A stretch of 41,862 nucleotides of DNA, taken from assembly GCA_036897625.1 (NCBI GenBank), contig JAYMTA010000098.1, positions 1 to 41,862 on the forward strand. Reading direction: 5' to 3'. The notes under the pieces were generated by a model, which was given only the letters and a program-made list of their open reading frames with translations, was not told where the DNA came from and ran no database searches. Both the position numbers and the translations under genes were made by a program. Shown piece by piece: positions 9,712 to 20,302 of this stretch; within the stretch, counting starts at the first letter, position 1; every line of letters starts with the position of its first letter. The DNA comes from Pelargonium cotyledonis. Taxonomy: Eukaryota; Streptophyta; Magnoliopsida; Geraniales; Geraniaceae.

Positions 9712-11349
9712 TTACATTTCTTCAACTTTATGGCTTTGTAACAAAGGAGTATTGGAGCTGGATGATGAAGATCTTATTATGCTACCAATTCCATCTTCTT
9801 CATTACTCATATCTTCTTCTTGGGCTTTTCCCCAAATAACAGCATAAAACCCAGTTGTTATAATTATAGCTCCCACAACACTGCAATGTTTAACCATATA
9901 AGAGCCAGAATACAGAAAAAAGGCAATACTGAAAGTGAGGAAAAATGTTAAGGCTTCTCATGTACCAGCCAGTGGTGAGAGGATCTCCAAGGAACATGAC
10001 ACCCATAGAAGCTGCAATGGCAATTGACAATGGCTTGAAAATTGCTACATAGACCGGACCTTTCACGCGTACACCCCACGAGTGAAGTGCAGTACTAAAT
10101 GCTGGCCCAAAAATACCCTGGAAGAGAAGAAAGAAAAAGGTTCCACTACTAGACTTTTGAAAGAAAAAGGTTCCACTACTAGACTTTTGACATGATCACA
10201 TTCACATATGCCTAACATTAACTTGATGTTTCTGTTACAGTTTCTTACCGCGTATACAATGGCGACTGTTGCTATATCAGATCCTAATCTCCAAGAACTC
10301 AAGTTTCTTTCTGATATGAAGCATATTGGTGCTGCTATAATGACTACACTTAAGGTGTACAAGAAGGATACCATTAGCTCTGCTGGGTAAATCTTCATAA
10401 TATGTGCCTGCATGATTCAAGTACATATATTTAATTACGTCAGAAACCTTAAATTTTGGCTATTGTTTTCAGAGAAAAGTACCTGAAAGATGTTCCAGAA
10501 GGAAATCAGAAGATACTGAGTAGCAAGTAAGAGACCACCAATGACCCAGTTGGTCTGTGCTGAACCCAGTAGCTGATGAGAGGTTGTGGATAAAATTGTT
10601 GGACCCTTGTAAAGAGCCACTATCAACGCGCCTGATATTGACACTATAGTGCCCAAAATTTTAGCACAAGTTCTCCAGCTTCTCAGGTTCAGCTTCTCCA
10701 TCCTTTATAAGGTGATCACATTGATGCAGATGATAAAAAGTGAAAAACTGGTAATGTTTAGCCATGAAACTTTGCACTGAATAAGGAGACAGAACCTGAA
10801 TATGACGGCGAGTATGAAGGTGAAAGCAGCTGTGACATTGCTAATGGCTGAAGAAAGTGTGGGAGAGCTGTATTCTATGCCTTTATATCCAATCATTTGA
10901 GCTGATAACCTGCTCCTCACCCAAAAATCATCTATCATTTTCTTGAACTCTATGATCAGATGAAAAAAAAACTAGAATCAATTCATTTGTGTACCCAAGC
11001 AATCCAAGAAGGAAGATTCTGCAGAGGATAGAGAACTTCAATGGAGGCAGCACAGTTTTCCTACAAATGATAAAGGGACCAAAACATGTGATTGTTCATA
11101 ACACACATGTAGCTATACTAGACGAGTGGAAGATTTGAGATATACATAACATATATACCTGTGGAAGACAAGTGGCAGTGGGAGGAGAACAAGGCTAGAA
11201 AGCGCGTATGTGTAGAAGACGAATACATAGTAGTTCATCCCTTTCAAAGTTGCTGCTTTGAATAGCGTTTTCACGCCTACATTGCTGCATTCTACAGAAA
11301 CCATAGCCATGAAAGGCAAAACATCCTTGTAGCGGTATCTACTTGCCAT
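9712..11349 (-). CDS. W5: intact WAT1-related (EamA/DMT) transporter
   Basis: Seven exons: 11159-11349, 10995-11060, 10796-10909, 10483-10702, 10249-10407, 9966-10117, 9712-9880. Together 1071 nt, 356 aa, with no stop, and all introns GT-AG. The start codon is the [16 protein letters not shown] methionine, conserved among copies. The protein shows the two EamA repeats of the plant drug/metabolite-transporter family. First half: [47 protein letters not shown]. Second half: [44 protein letters not shown]. An acidic, Ser-rich C-tail follows. About ten membrane helices are expected from the family. Known relatives (UMAMIT/WAT1) carry amino acids or auxin; the substrate here cannot be read from sequence. 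Exon 6 ends GGCTG rather than GGCAG, giving Cys at the junction. It is the best functional candidate in the middle of the array. Confidence 0.9.
10130..10190. repeat. Two tandem copies of a 30-bp unit in W5 intron 5
   Basis: The phrase gaaaaaggttccactactag plus flanking bases occurs twice back to back with a 30-bp period. It lies wholly within the intron and leaves the splice sites untouched. Confidence 0.8.
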
Positions 11350-11504
11350 CTCTCTATTGAGCTCTCTTGTTGATTATGGTAATTGATTGAGGAACAATTC
11401 AGAGCCACTATTTATCATGGTTTTGTGCTTCAAAACTTTCTTCTACTTTAGCTGACTTTACTAACTTTGAACAAGCATTACTTTCCAGCCATATGTTGTT
11501 TTTC

Positions 11505-11770
11505 TTTGGCCTATCCTAATATTATAGCATAAAATTCAAGAATAATAGCAAGTGCTCCAACCAACTTGCTGAAATATTATATTGAATCTATTGACTATAA
11601 CTGTAGTACTCCAAAGAATAGTACTTGGAGAAAAACAAGATTTGTCAGTGCTAAGATTCTTTCTGAATTCTAACATAAAAATCTGATGAAACCAATATAG
11701 TATTTTAAGGATTCACCTGCCAAAATGAGGGGTTTCACCAAGAAACATCATTACCATGACCGTTGACTCT
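11505..11770 (-). pseudogene. Relic of W11-type exons 7 and 6, right of W5
   Basis: On the minus strand 11505-11572 reads LVGALAIILEFYAIILG-stop-AKE, a clear but broken match to W11 exon 7 ([21 protein letters not shown]). At 11717-11765 the minus strand reads VMMFLGETPHFG followed by a GTGAAT donor, matching the end of W11 exon 6 ([12 protein letters not shown]). No exons 1-5 of this copy remain. It lies between the W5 promoter side and the W6 3' end. Confidence 0.75.
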
Positions 11771-11980
11771 TTTGTTTGTTAGGATGGTATTGGATTGGCC
11801 TCTTTCATGGAATGCACTTGAACTTGAATCAAACTCTGACAACTCATTATTATTATCTCAATATCACATGCCTCAACTTATGTACTTTCTATAACTAACT
11901 GCATCAAAGGAGCTAGCTAGTAGATGAGTTTATGTTACAACAGTGCAATTGGTTTTTCCATCCATTTGCAAATGAACTTT

Positions 11981-13973
11981 TTATATTGCTTCAACTTTAT
12001 TTTGGGTTTGCAACAAAGGAGTGTTGGAAGTAGAATATGTGGATGATGAGGATTTTGTTATGCTACCAAATTCATATTCCTCACTGGTGTCTTCTTTGGC
12101 TTTTCCCCATATCACAGCATAAAAACCAACTGACAAAATCATTGCTCCCAATACACTGCAATGTTTAAGAAGACGCGCAAGTGAATCAGAATACTGAAAG
12201 CATGCATATGCAGGGAGGAAAAGGGGTTGGGAGTTCTCATACTCCCTCCGTCCCAAAATGCATGTACTCTTTACTTTTAAAAGAAGTTATAACTTATTAG
12301 TTACATGAATTGTATAGTCAATAATACCGTTATAATAAGTTGGTTAGTATCATTTACCACGCGATCATGATCAAAATACAAAAAATAAATATAACACACT
12401 AACTTTTAGTTCATTTTTCTCAAAATAGAGATTATAAACACACTCTTTTTAGGACGGAGAGAGTAATACGTACCTGCCAACAGTGAGAGGATCTCCAAGG
12501 AAAACGACACCCATAGCAGCTGCAATAGCAATTGACAATGGCCTGAAAGTTGCTATGTAGAACGGCCCTTTCAAACGTATACCCCATGAGTGAAGTAAAG
12601 TGTTGAATGATGGCCCCAAAAATCCCTGAAACAGAGAGAATAGATATAGAGAGAGTTATTAACTGATATCACATATATGTGGCTAGCTATCATATGATGT
12701 TTCTGTAACAGTTTTATACTTACCGCGTATACAATGGCGACTGTTACTATATCAGATCTTAATCTCCAAAAACTCAGCTTCCTTCCTGATATCAAGCATA
12801 CTGGTAGTGATACAATGGCTATTCTGAAGGTGTACAACAAGGATATAATTAGCTCCGCCGGGTACATCTTCAAAATATGTGTCTGTAATTATTCAAGCAT
12901 ATATATGTATCAGAAACCTAACTAATTCAATGGTGATTGTGTTTGGTTAAATGGTGATCTTTTCATAGAAGATTAATACCTGAAAGATGTACCAAAAGGA
13001 AAGCAGAATATACTGGGCAGCAAGTAAGACACCACCAATGACCCAGTTGGCCTGCAGGGCCAAATCTAGAAGCTGAAGAAATGATATGGAGGGAGTTGAA
13101 GATGTTGTGTGTAAAAATGTTGGGCCCTTGTAAGAACCACTATCAATGCACCTGATACTGACACTAAAGTGCCCAAGATTTTGGCTAGATTTCTCCAGCT
13201 TTTCAGAGTTAGCTTTTCCATCCTGTAAAAATGTTGGGCCCTTGTTTAGAAAAAAAAATATATATGCTGATTGTTAGGCATGAAATTTTGCAAAGAAGGA
13301 GACAGAAATTAACCTGAAGACGACGGCCAGTGTGAAGGTAAAAGGAGCAATGAGGTTGCTGAAGGCTGCAGCAAGGGTGGGAGAGCTGTATTCTATGCCT
13401 TTGTATCCCATCATTTGAGCTGATAACCTGCGATCACCCGATTAACAATCATAGTCTTATCATTTTCTTGAATTCTATCGTCAGGTTCTGTAAAAGACTG
13501 TCTTAACTGAAAGCTTAAGCACAAGGTCTATCAGACTCTGATACCACAACAACTGATCAAGTAAAAGGCTATATGTCACTAATAGTTGTGTACCCAAGCA
13601 GTCCAAGAAGGAAAATTCTCCAGAGGATAGAGAAGTTCAAAGGAGGCAGCTGCAACAGTACTGTTTTCCTGCAAAAATCATAACTATTGAATACACTATA
13701 TATATACACGTAACGTGTGGTACGTAGCTACTAGTTAGACATGGAGAAGATGAAGGATTGATACGCATATATAACAAACCTGTGAAAGATGAATGACAAA
13801 GGGAGGAGAACAAGGGCGGACAAAGCATAGGAATAGAAGACGAATACTTGATAGTCCATCCCTTGCAAAGACGCTGCTTTGAAGAGCGTTTTTAAGCCTA
13901 CAGTGGAGCATTCTACAGAAACCATGGCCATGAATGGCACAACTTCCTTGTACCAGTATCTAGTACTTGCCAT
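11981..13973 (-). pseudogene. W6: WAT1-related transporter with one frameshift
   Basis: Seven exons: 13780-13973, 13594-13668, 13314-13427, 12980-13222, 12724-12882, 12474-12625, 11981-12155. Apart from one lesion the frame would give 370 aa, beginning [17 protein letters not shown]. Exon 4 is 243 nt, one short of phase. At about 13131-13134 the sister text CTATACAAG (Leu-Tyr-Lys) has lost one base, so the frame shifts and stops soon after. All splice sites look usable. A 21-bp stretch of exon 4 (gtaaaaatgttgggcccttgt, 13111-13131) is repeated in intron 3 at 13224-13244, where it supplies the exon 4 acceptor. A Stowaway MITE sits in intron 6. Close sister of W2 in sequence and exon lengths. 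Confidence 0.85.
12242..12463. mobile_element. Stowaway-type MITE in W6 intron 6
   Basis: 222 bp with terminal inverted repeats CTCCCTCCGTCCCAAAA (left) and the complement of CTCTCTCCGTCCTAAAA (right), flanked by TA on both sides (12240-12241 and 12464-12465). The CTCCCTCCGTCCC terminus and TA duplication are diagnostic of Stowaway (Tc1/Mariner) MITEs. It contains no coding sequence. It lies just 3' of the exon 6 donor and leaves the splice site intact. Confidence 0.9.
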
Positions 13974-14036
13974 CTTAACTCTCTATCTATAGCTATTTTT
14001 GTTGTTGATGTTATGTTCTAGTACTGATCATCACTA

Positions 14037-14048
14037 TCTTTATATAAG
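14037..14048 (-). promoter_or_regulatory. TATA-box candidate of W6
   Basis: Minus-strand CTTATATAAAG about 65-75 bp upstream of the W6 ATG, in the same place as the W1 and W2 TATA-like motifs. Confidence 0.5.
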
Positions 14049-14830
14049 TACGTACAGTTTGTGATTGATTATTGAGGAGCATTTTAAGAATGACTGCAAT
14101 AAACAAACAAAATCAAAGATTTTGTCCATCCTCTGTATATTTCTGGTGACTCAGTCTCCATTATAATAGTTGTTTGTGGGCCGGTCTCTTCCCTAACAAG
14201 AAAGCATTATTGCTTAGACTCACAAAACCTGAACCTCAACATATAATAAAAAACAATCAAGAACAATATTTTCACATGACAGCATATCTCACTCTCAAAA
14301 GAGCTACAAACATAGATCCAGATCTTGTGCAGACATCAATACATCATATGAAATAAAATGAAGGCAAAATGGTAAAGGCTTACAATTTATTGCAAATATC
14401 AAAATGGTAAAGGCTTAATCAAGCAAGTCTCTTTCTTTGGCCTACCTCCATTTCATATCACAGGGAAAAGTAAACCAAATAATTTGTGTACCCTGTCAAT
14501 GGTTCAAGCCTCTTTCTTTGTCTTACCACTACATCACATAATGAATCCCAAGATATTATTAATTACTATGGCTCCAATCAAATATTTCATCTTTGTTATT
14601 AGTTTATTCCAAAGTACAAAAAAAAAAAACAAAGATTCTCATTGACTCAACCTCCACTGAAAATATCTAGCAAGTAGGCAATATTGCTATGAAGCAAAAT
14701 CTCAAAAATTACAAGTTAGTATATTCTAATAATTTTCTCTTAAAAATAGAAGAAATCACTTTCAAATATAAACTCCTTATCTAGATAGGAGAGAAGCTTG
14801 TTAGGTTTTCTTTTACCCGAATTTTCTGCA

Positions 14831-15035
14831 GGGACGGATTTAGGAAGAGAGGTATGGGGGCACTTTCCCCCACTAAACTTTTTTGTTTGAAATAAACCAT
14901 ATATATATTTGTATTGATTTTCATTTTTATCCATTTTGCTCCCTGTTGAATTTTTTAAAGTGTGCCATTAAATTAAAACATTTTTCTCAATTTTTTATAA
15001 TTTTATCCCTAATGAAAATATTTTGAATCCGTCCC
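14831..15035. mobile_element. Possible small MITE
   Basis: The termini GGGACGGATTTA (14831-14842) and the complement of GGGACGGATTCA (15024-15035) form a 12-bp imperfect inverted repeat around a 205-bp AT-rich core, with a tgggggcactttccccca hairpin near the left end. No target-site duplication is clear, so the class is uncertain. Confidence 0.4.
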
Positions 15036-15861
15036 ACGTGTAAGGATAGGGAAGAGGGAAGAAGGTGGAGCGTACACTGCGCCGTTGGCGCCATATTTGT
15101 TTGAAGTGGCCACCGTGGCGTGGCCATAGCCAGACATGCAAAGTTAGCTCCACCGCCGCCGTCTCCTTGGCTGATCTTCAGAATCGCCTTACAAATATTT
15201 CTTGTCCACTTCCATATATAGTATATAAGGATATGGTTCCAACTCCAAGATGCAGGGGTCTGTGACGTCACGCCTCATCATCAAACCCAAACACCAATCA
15301 TTATATCTTAAACCAAATCTCCATATATATATCTTCATTATTGGTGACCCACTCTCCACTGTTTGTAGACAAAATTAACCTCCCATTACCATGAAAAGCA
15401 GTACAGACCCATTGTTGTGCTGACACCATGGAGAAATGCTCATAGAGTTAAAGATGTACATGTACCGAATGATGCACGGACACTCTCGTCTTCTTAACAT
15501 ATCGGTGTCCGATGAAATTAATTATGTGTTACGTGTATTTTGTGTCATGTCCTGTATCTTGTACCCGTGCCTATGCAAATTAAGGATGGGATGGAATTTA
15601 TGACAAATGTCATGAATGTCTGATGTCCAACAAATCATGTTGCTCTGTGCTCTGTTGGGATTGAATTCTGTCCTTCTAATTTGGCACTGAAATTTTGGTA
15701 TGACTTGTTTATTAAATGTGCAATCAAGGCTCCAACTCTCAATTAATAGTTACAATTACATTCCCCTTGGTTGCATCCATAGATGAAACAAAACAATGGG
15801 TGTACATAGTTTCACCTTGACATGTTTTATGATCATTTGCAAATACAAACTTTATACAACG

Positions 15862-15930
15862 CTTGTTTCTTCCGAGGTCTCGGGTTCGAACCTTGATTGT
15901 TACGCTTGCTTATAAAAAATAAAAAAATCT
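15862..15930. repeat. Possible tRNA-derived SINE fragment
   Basis: Contains cgggttcgaacc, an RNA polymerase III B-box-like motif, followed by attgttacgcttgcttataa and an A-rich tract. A close relative lies at about 20268-20325 (same duplicated flank), with looser ones at about 2245-2275 and 2858-2920. No full-length copy with an A box and duplication was found. Confidence 0.3.
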
Positions 15931-15960
15931 TTATACTTCTTCGACTTTATGGCTTTGCAG

Positions 15961-17460
15961 TCAAGGGGTCTTGGAACTGGATGATGATGATGATCTTATT
16001 CCATCTTCCTCATCACTCACATCTTCTTGGGCTTTTCCCCAAACCACAGCATAAAACCCAACTGTTATAATTATTGCTCCCACAAAACTGCAATGTTTAA
16101 CCATACATAAAAAAAAAAAAAAAAAATGAGCCAGAGTACAGAAAAAAGCAATGCTGAGAGTAAAAGTTGAAGGCTTCTCATATGTACCTGCCAATGGTGA
16201 GAAGGTCTCCAAGGAACAAGATGCCCAACACAGCTGCAATAGCAATCGACAGTGGCTTAAAATTTGCCATGTAGACCGGCCCTTTCAAGCGCATACCCCA
16301 TGATTGAACCATATATACTGAATGCTGGCCCAAAAATTCCCTGAAGCAGAGTAAATATTTATAGTTATTCCACAACTATACTTTTGATATCACATATATA
16401 TGCCAATCATTTCCTGTTTCTGTAGCAGTTTCTTACCGCGTATACAATGGCGACTGTTGCTATATCAGATCTTAATCCATAAGAACTCCAGTTTCTTTCG
16501 GATATTAAGCATATAGGTGCTGATATAATGGCTACACTGAAGGTGTACATGAAGGATACCATCAGCTCTGCCGGGTAAATCTTCATAATATGTGCCTGTA
16601 ATTCAAGTATACACGTTTAGATCAGAAACCTTAAATAGTGGTTGTGTTTGGTTTGATGGTTATTGTTTTCAGAGGAAAATACCTGAAAGATGTACCATAG
16701 CGAAAACAGAAGATACTGGGTAGCAAATAAGAGACCACCAATGACCCAATCTCTCTGTGACTGATCCAAACCAAGAAGTTGAAAAAATGATGTGGAGGAA
16801 CTTGGAGATGTAGTGGATAAAATTGTTGGGCCCTTTTATAGAACCACTATCAATGCGCCTGATATTGACACTATGGTACCCAAAATTTTGGCACGAGTTC
16901 TCCAGCTTCTCGGATTTAACTTTTCCATCCTTCATAAGGAGATATTCAAATTCAATATATGAAATTTGGTGATGGTATTGGTTAGCCATGAAATTTTGCA
17001 TTCAAGAATGAGATAGAACCTGAGGATGACGGCGAGTATGAAGGTAAAAGGAGCTGTGAGGTTGCTGATGGCCGAAGAAAGTGTGGGCGAGCTGTACTCT
17101 AGGCCTTTGTATCCGATCATTTGAGCTGATAACCTGCTCACCCAACAATCATTAATAAACAATTAATCATGTGTTTCATCATCTATGAGATGAAAAAAGT
17201 AAAAATCAGTTCATTTGTGTACCCAAGCAATCCAAAAAGAAAGATTTTGCAGAGGATAGAGAAGCTTAATGGAGGCAGCACTTTTTTCCTGCAAATCATA
17301 ATTAGGTGGAGCAAAACAAGTGAAGATTTTACACATGTAATTGATGTAGCAACTAAACGAGTATAGGATGTAATTGAGATGCATAACACATACCTGTAAA
17401 AGATGAGTGGCAGAGGGAGGAGAATAAGGCTAGAAAACGAATACGCGTAGAGGATGAAAC
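15961..17460 (-). pseudogene. W7: WAT1-related transporter pseudogene
   Basis: Exons: truncated 1 (17394 to about 17460), 2 (17223-17288), 3 (17020-17133), 4 (16683-16929), 5 (16437-16595), 6 (16188-16340), 7 (15961-16087). Three lesions show it is dead. The first two thirds of exon 1 with the start codon are deleted, the remaining text joining directly to the TATA region. In exon 4 TAC has become TAA at 16836-16838, in the LYKGP motif. Exon 6 has an extra base near 16315 (153 instead of 152 nt), shifting the frame. Exons 2, 3 and 5 are clean. Exon 7 ends early at TGA after a Ser-rich tail. It pairs with W8 as products of one segmental duplication that also covers both flanks. Confidence 0.85.
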
Positions 17461-17475
17461 TCTATTTATATAGAC
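17461..17475 (-). promoter_or_regulatory. TATA-box remnant upstream of W7
   Basis: Minus-strand CTATATAAATAG directly abuts the truncated exon 1. The matching position in W8 (about 22034-22046) reads CTATATATATAG. Confidence 0.4.
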
Positions 17476-17784
17476 CGCTTATGATTGCTTGATAAGCATT
17501 TCAAAGTCAGTAGATTAAATGATATAAAAAAATCTATCCATTACAGTTATCATAGAAAGTTGTAAGAATTTGCCAAAACTAGTACATACTCTGTGCCTCT
17601 GCCCCTCTGGTCTGGTACAGATTAAGTTGACCTCATTTCATGTTTATTCCAGTGGACTTTCTGTAAGGAAAAAAAAAACTAAAGAAGTCAACTTATAGCT
17701 CAATTGGTTCCTTGAGTACCTTCAAAACTTGCACTTCTCATTAGCTGACTTTGCTAACTCATTCCGGTGATATGTCACTGTCTA

Positions 17785-18170
17785 ATTTGGCCTGCCACGA
17801 CGTTCCTTGCAGCATAAAATGCAAACGAGAGCTCCAATCAAACTGCAGAAATATTATATTGAATCTTGATTAATAATTAGAGAATAGAAAACAAGACTGT
17901 CGGTCGTTATACAAAAGTCGTTGGAAGTTACACATAACAGTTCAAACAAGCCTGAATGATATGCTGATGAAATCAGGATAGCATTTTTAGGATTTACCTG
18001 CAAACATGAGGGGTTTCAGTTTCACCAAGAAACACCATCTCCATGACCACTTGCTTGAAGTCATTTTCATTTTCTCATTTACAAAAGTTTGGTCTTTCTT
18101 TGGCCTACCAATACATCACATCATGAATCCCAACACATTAATATTGCTATATATGGCTCCAACCAAAGCT
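17785..18170 (-). pseudogene. Relics of W11-type exons 7 and 6, right of W7
   Basis: At 17788-17846 the sequence aligns with W11 exon 7, including catcaaactgcag at the exon start and gcataaaatgcaa inside. At 17999-18054 acatgaggggtttc plus caccaagaaacacca matches the end of W11 exon 6, with an extra cagttt. The same 6-bp extra is present in the relic beside W8. A further exon 7-like stretch lies at 18095-18170. These are too decayed to encode protein. Confidence 0.75.
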
Positions 18171-18415
18171 GAAAATTCAATAATATAATCCTGGTTATAC
18201 GTTTATTCCCAAGAATATTATATATTTACACAAAAACAAAAAGTCTCACCTACTGCAAGATTCTCACTGCCTCAGCCTTCCATTGAAGATATCATTGTTA
18301 ATGTCCTCCCAAGTAGACATTACTGCTTGGAAGCAAAATTTAATGGTAACATGTACTTTAAAAATATAGACAAGTGAGTTAGGGTTATAGCAGGTATAAT
18401 TGAGTCCTTATGACT
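18171..18415. other. Duplicated flank, left of the inverted-repeat element
   Basis: Shares long runs with 22800-23010 (ggtttattcccaagaata and aagtagacattactgcttgg types). The shared text ends close to the inverted-repeat element. The 11-bp phrase ggttatagcagg occurs at about 18383 and again at 18416. No gene. Confidence 0.5.
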
Positions 18416-19709
18416 GGTTATAGCAGGTATGATACCTCCATGTCAGCACAAAACACCACATCATCCTTCCATGTCAGCTGGGTTGCCACGTCACCACGAC
18501 ACATCATCATCCACTATCATTGTCAAACTCACAACCTGTACTTGATCTTCTTCCTCTGTTCTTTGATTTTAGTCCAGTATCGGTGAAGAAGCCGAATCGG
18601 CGAGCCAAACTCAGCAAACAGAGACCATATGTAGTTATCAATTATACAAGAGGAAGATTACATATTCTCCAACTTTCAGGAAACAAAAGTCAAAATCAAT
18701 AACCCAAACAAAAATACACTTGTTTATCTAAACCATTGCATAGACCAAAAAGAAAATCAGAAACTTTCAAGAACTAGTACAATCCTCAAGCCATTGTAGA
18801 ATACACAAACTCATATACAAAGCAATTACATCTAACCTTCATTTCTACTGACAAGCTCTTATACAAAATCTACAAATCCAAACAAAACTCAACAACAAAA
18901 ATACCGATTGTTCAAAGCCATTACAGAAAAATCTGAAAGTTGTAAGAACTAGCACTATGTTCTTAGAGGCATTTCGTCAAAAACCTTGCTTACAATCGTA
19001 CCAATGTCAAGATTATATACTAAATCCACAAACTCACACCTTATAAAAGACAAATTGTTTAAACAAACCACAGCACAACAATAAAGCAGATCGGGAAATT
19101 GCAAGAGCTATCACTATCTTCTCATAGGCATTTCGTCAAACACATTGCCTACAGTTATACATAGTTAAAGCTAACGTACAAAATACACAAACCCAACACT
19201 TGTTCAATTTACTCAAGGATCTAACAAAGTAGACCATTTTCAATCATCAAGTTCATTCTAACAATACCATCACAAAGTAAAGAATTTTCATATCGTAGCT
19301 TTGTCGAACAGAGCTCCTAATTATTTATCCTCACCTTGAAATTTTAATGGCTGCAACAAAGCTAATCTCATCTCCAATGGATGCAATAGAGATCCTAATC
19401 GTTCATCTTAATTTACTTGATGATTTCACTTTCATCACAACAAATCAGTTTCATTCATGTAAATTTTCAAGTATTTCCGCTGGTGGAACCCTAAGCCGAA
19501 GCCGCGTTGCAACTCCAAGACGGAGTAGAGCAAATACATAAACAGATTTACTAGAATTCATCTTCAATATGGCACGGTGAATCCACCATGGGACGAGACT
19601 CACAAAGGGAAGAGGATGATGAAGTGTTGTGGCGACGTGGCAAGTAAGATGACATGGACAGATGATGTGGTGTTTTGTGCTGACATGGAGGTATGTACAT
19701 GCTATAACC
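18416..19709. mobile_element. Non-autonomous DNA transposon with long terminal inverted repeats
   Basis: The left end (18416 to about 18503) and the complement of the right end (about 19623-19709) match over about 85-90 bp with few differences. Both begin GGTTATAGCA and share ACCTCCATGTCAGCACAAAA and CACCACATCATC. The whole is about 1.29 kb. The interior has only short unconvincing frames and some loose internal repeats (aggcatttcgtcaaa at about 18967 and 19127), so it carries no transposase. The long inverted repeats suggest a Mutator-like derivative. I could not find a clean 9-bp target-site duplication, so the true ends may extend further and the class is inferred. Confidence 0.7.
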
Positions 19710-20302
19710 AATTAAAAGAAATTGCAAGTCATGGATCAAAACAAGTGAAAATTCTAATTATGTGTCAACTCTAAAATCTGAACAAGTTCAAAAAGATCTC
19801 AAACGATTCAACATTGTTTGAAATTTCGATTACACCATTGAAACAACGAGGCGTAGAATAATATGTACCATCCTGATACGATTTCAAGGTCTGTAACCAG
19901 CTTATGATTTCAAGGGGAACATAAATCTGTATACCACGAATTTCAATGATCCTACAAAACTTTCTACTGATTCTCCCACGGCTAATCTTATTGAACTTTC
20001 ATTTCCATTAGTGTTTCAAACCAACATTACAAATATCATGATACTCTCATATCCAACAAATCATGTTGCTTTGTACTCTGGTGAGATTGAATTTTGTCCT
20101 GCAAATTTGGTATGACTTGTTTATTACATGGCTTGAACTTTCAATTAATAATCACAATTACATTCGCCTCGGTTGCATCCACAGATGAAAGAAAACAATG
20201 GATGTACATAGTTTCACTTTGACATGTTTTATGATCCATTTGCAAATACAAACTTTATACAATGTTTGCTTCTCTTCAGGTCTCATGTTCGAGTCTCGGT
20301 TG
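19710..20302. other. Spacer between the inverted-repeat element and W8
   Basis: From about 20040 it matches 15600-15900, the 3' flank of W7 (for example aacaaatcatgttgct and cttggttgcatcca types), marking the left part of the W7/W8 segmental duplication. A tRNA-like B-box region lies at about 20278-20300. No gene. Confidence 0.5.

Larger units (their letters stand above)
14049..15960. other. Spacer between W6 and W7 with decayed exon relics and a small element
   Basis: No intact gene. The phrases tctttctttggcctacc (about 14430) and ctttctttgtcttaccac (about 14515) with following bases resemble W11-type exon 7. A run near 15395-15440 (cagacccattgttgtgctga, then caccatgg) resembles W11 exon 6. 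A small inverted-repeat element lies at 14831-15035. The GC-rich stretch at 15060-15260 has an open frame that I cannot match to anything. From about 15600 the sequence is the duplicated 3' flank shared with W8. Confidence 0.45.

Noticed and set aside
15065-15265. GC-rich plus-strand frame with CGCCG-type codons
   Set aside because: 66 aa, no recognisable domain, no neighbouring exons. Not enough to call a gene.
15430-15560. Stretch with gtgtccgatg-type phrases, possible known dispersed repeat
   Set aside because: Looks repeat-like but I could not define ends, family or duplication from the sequence.
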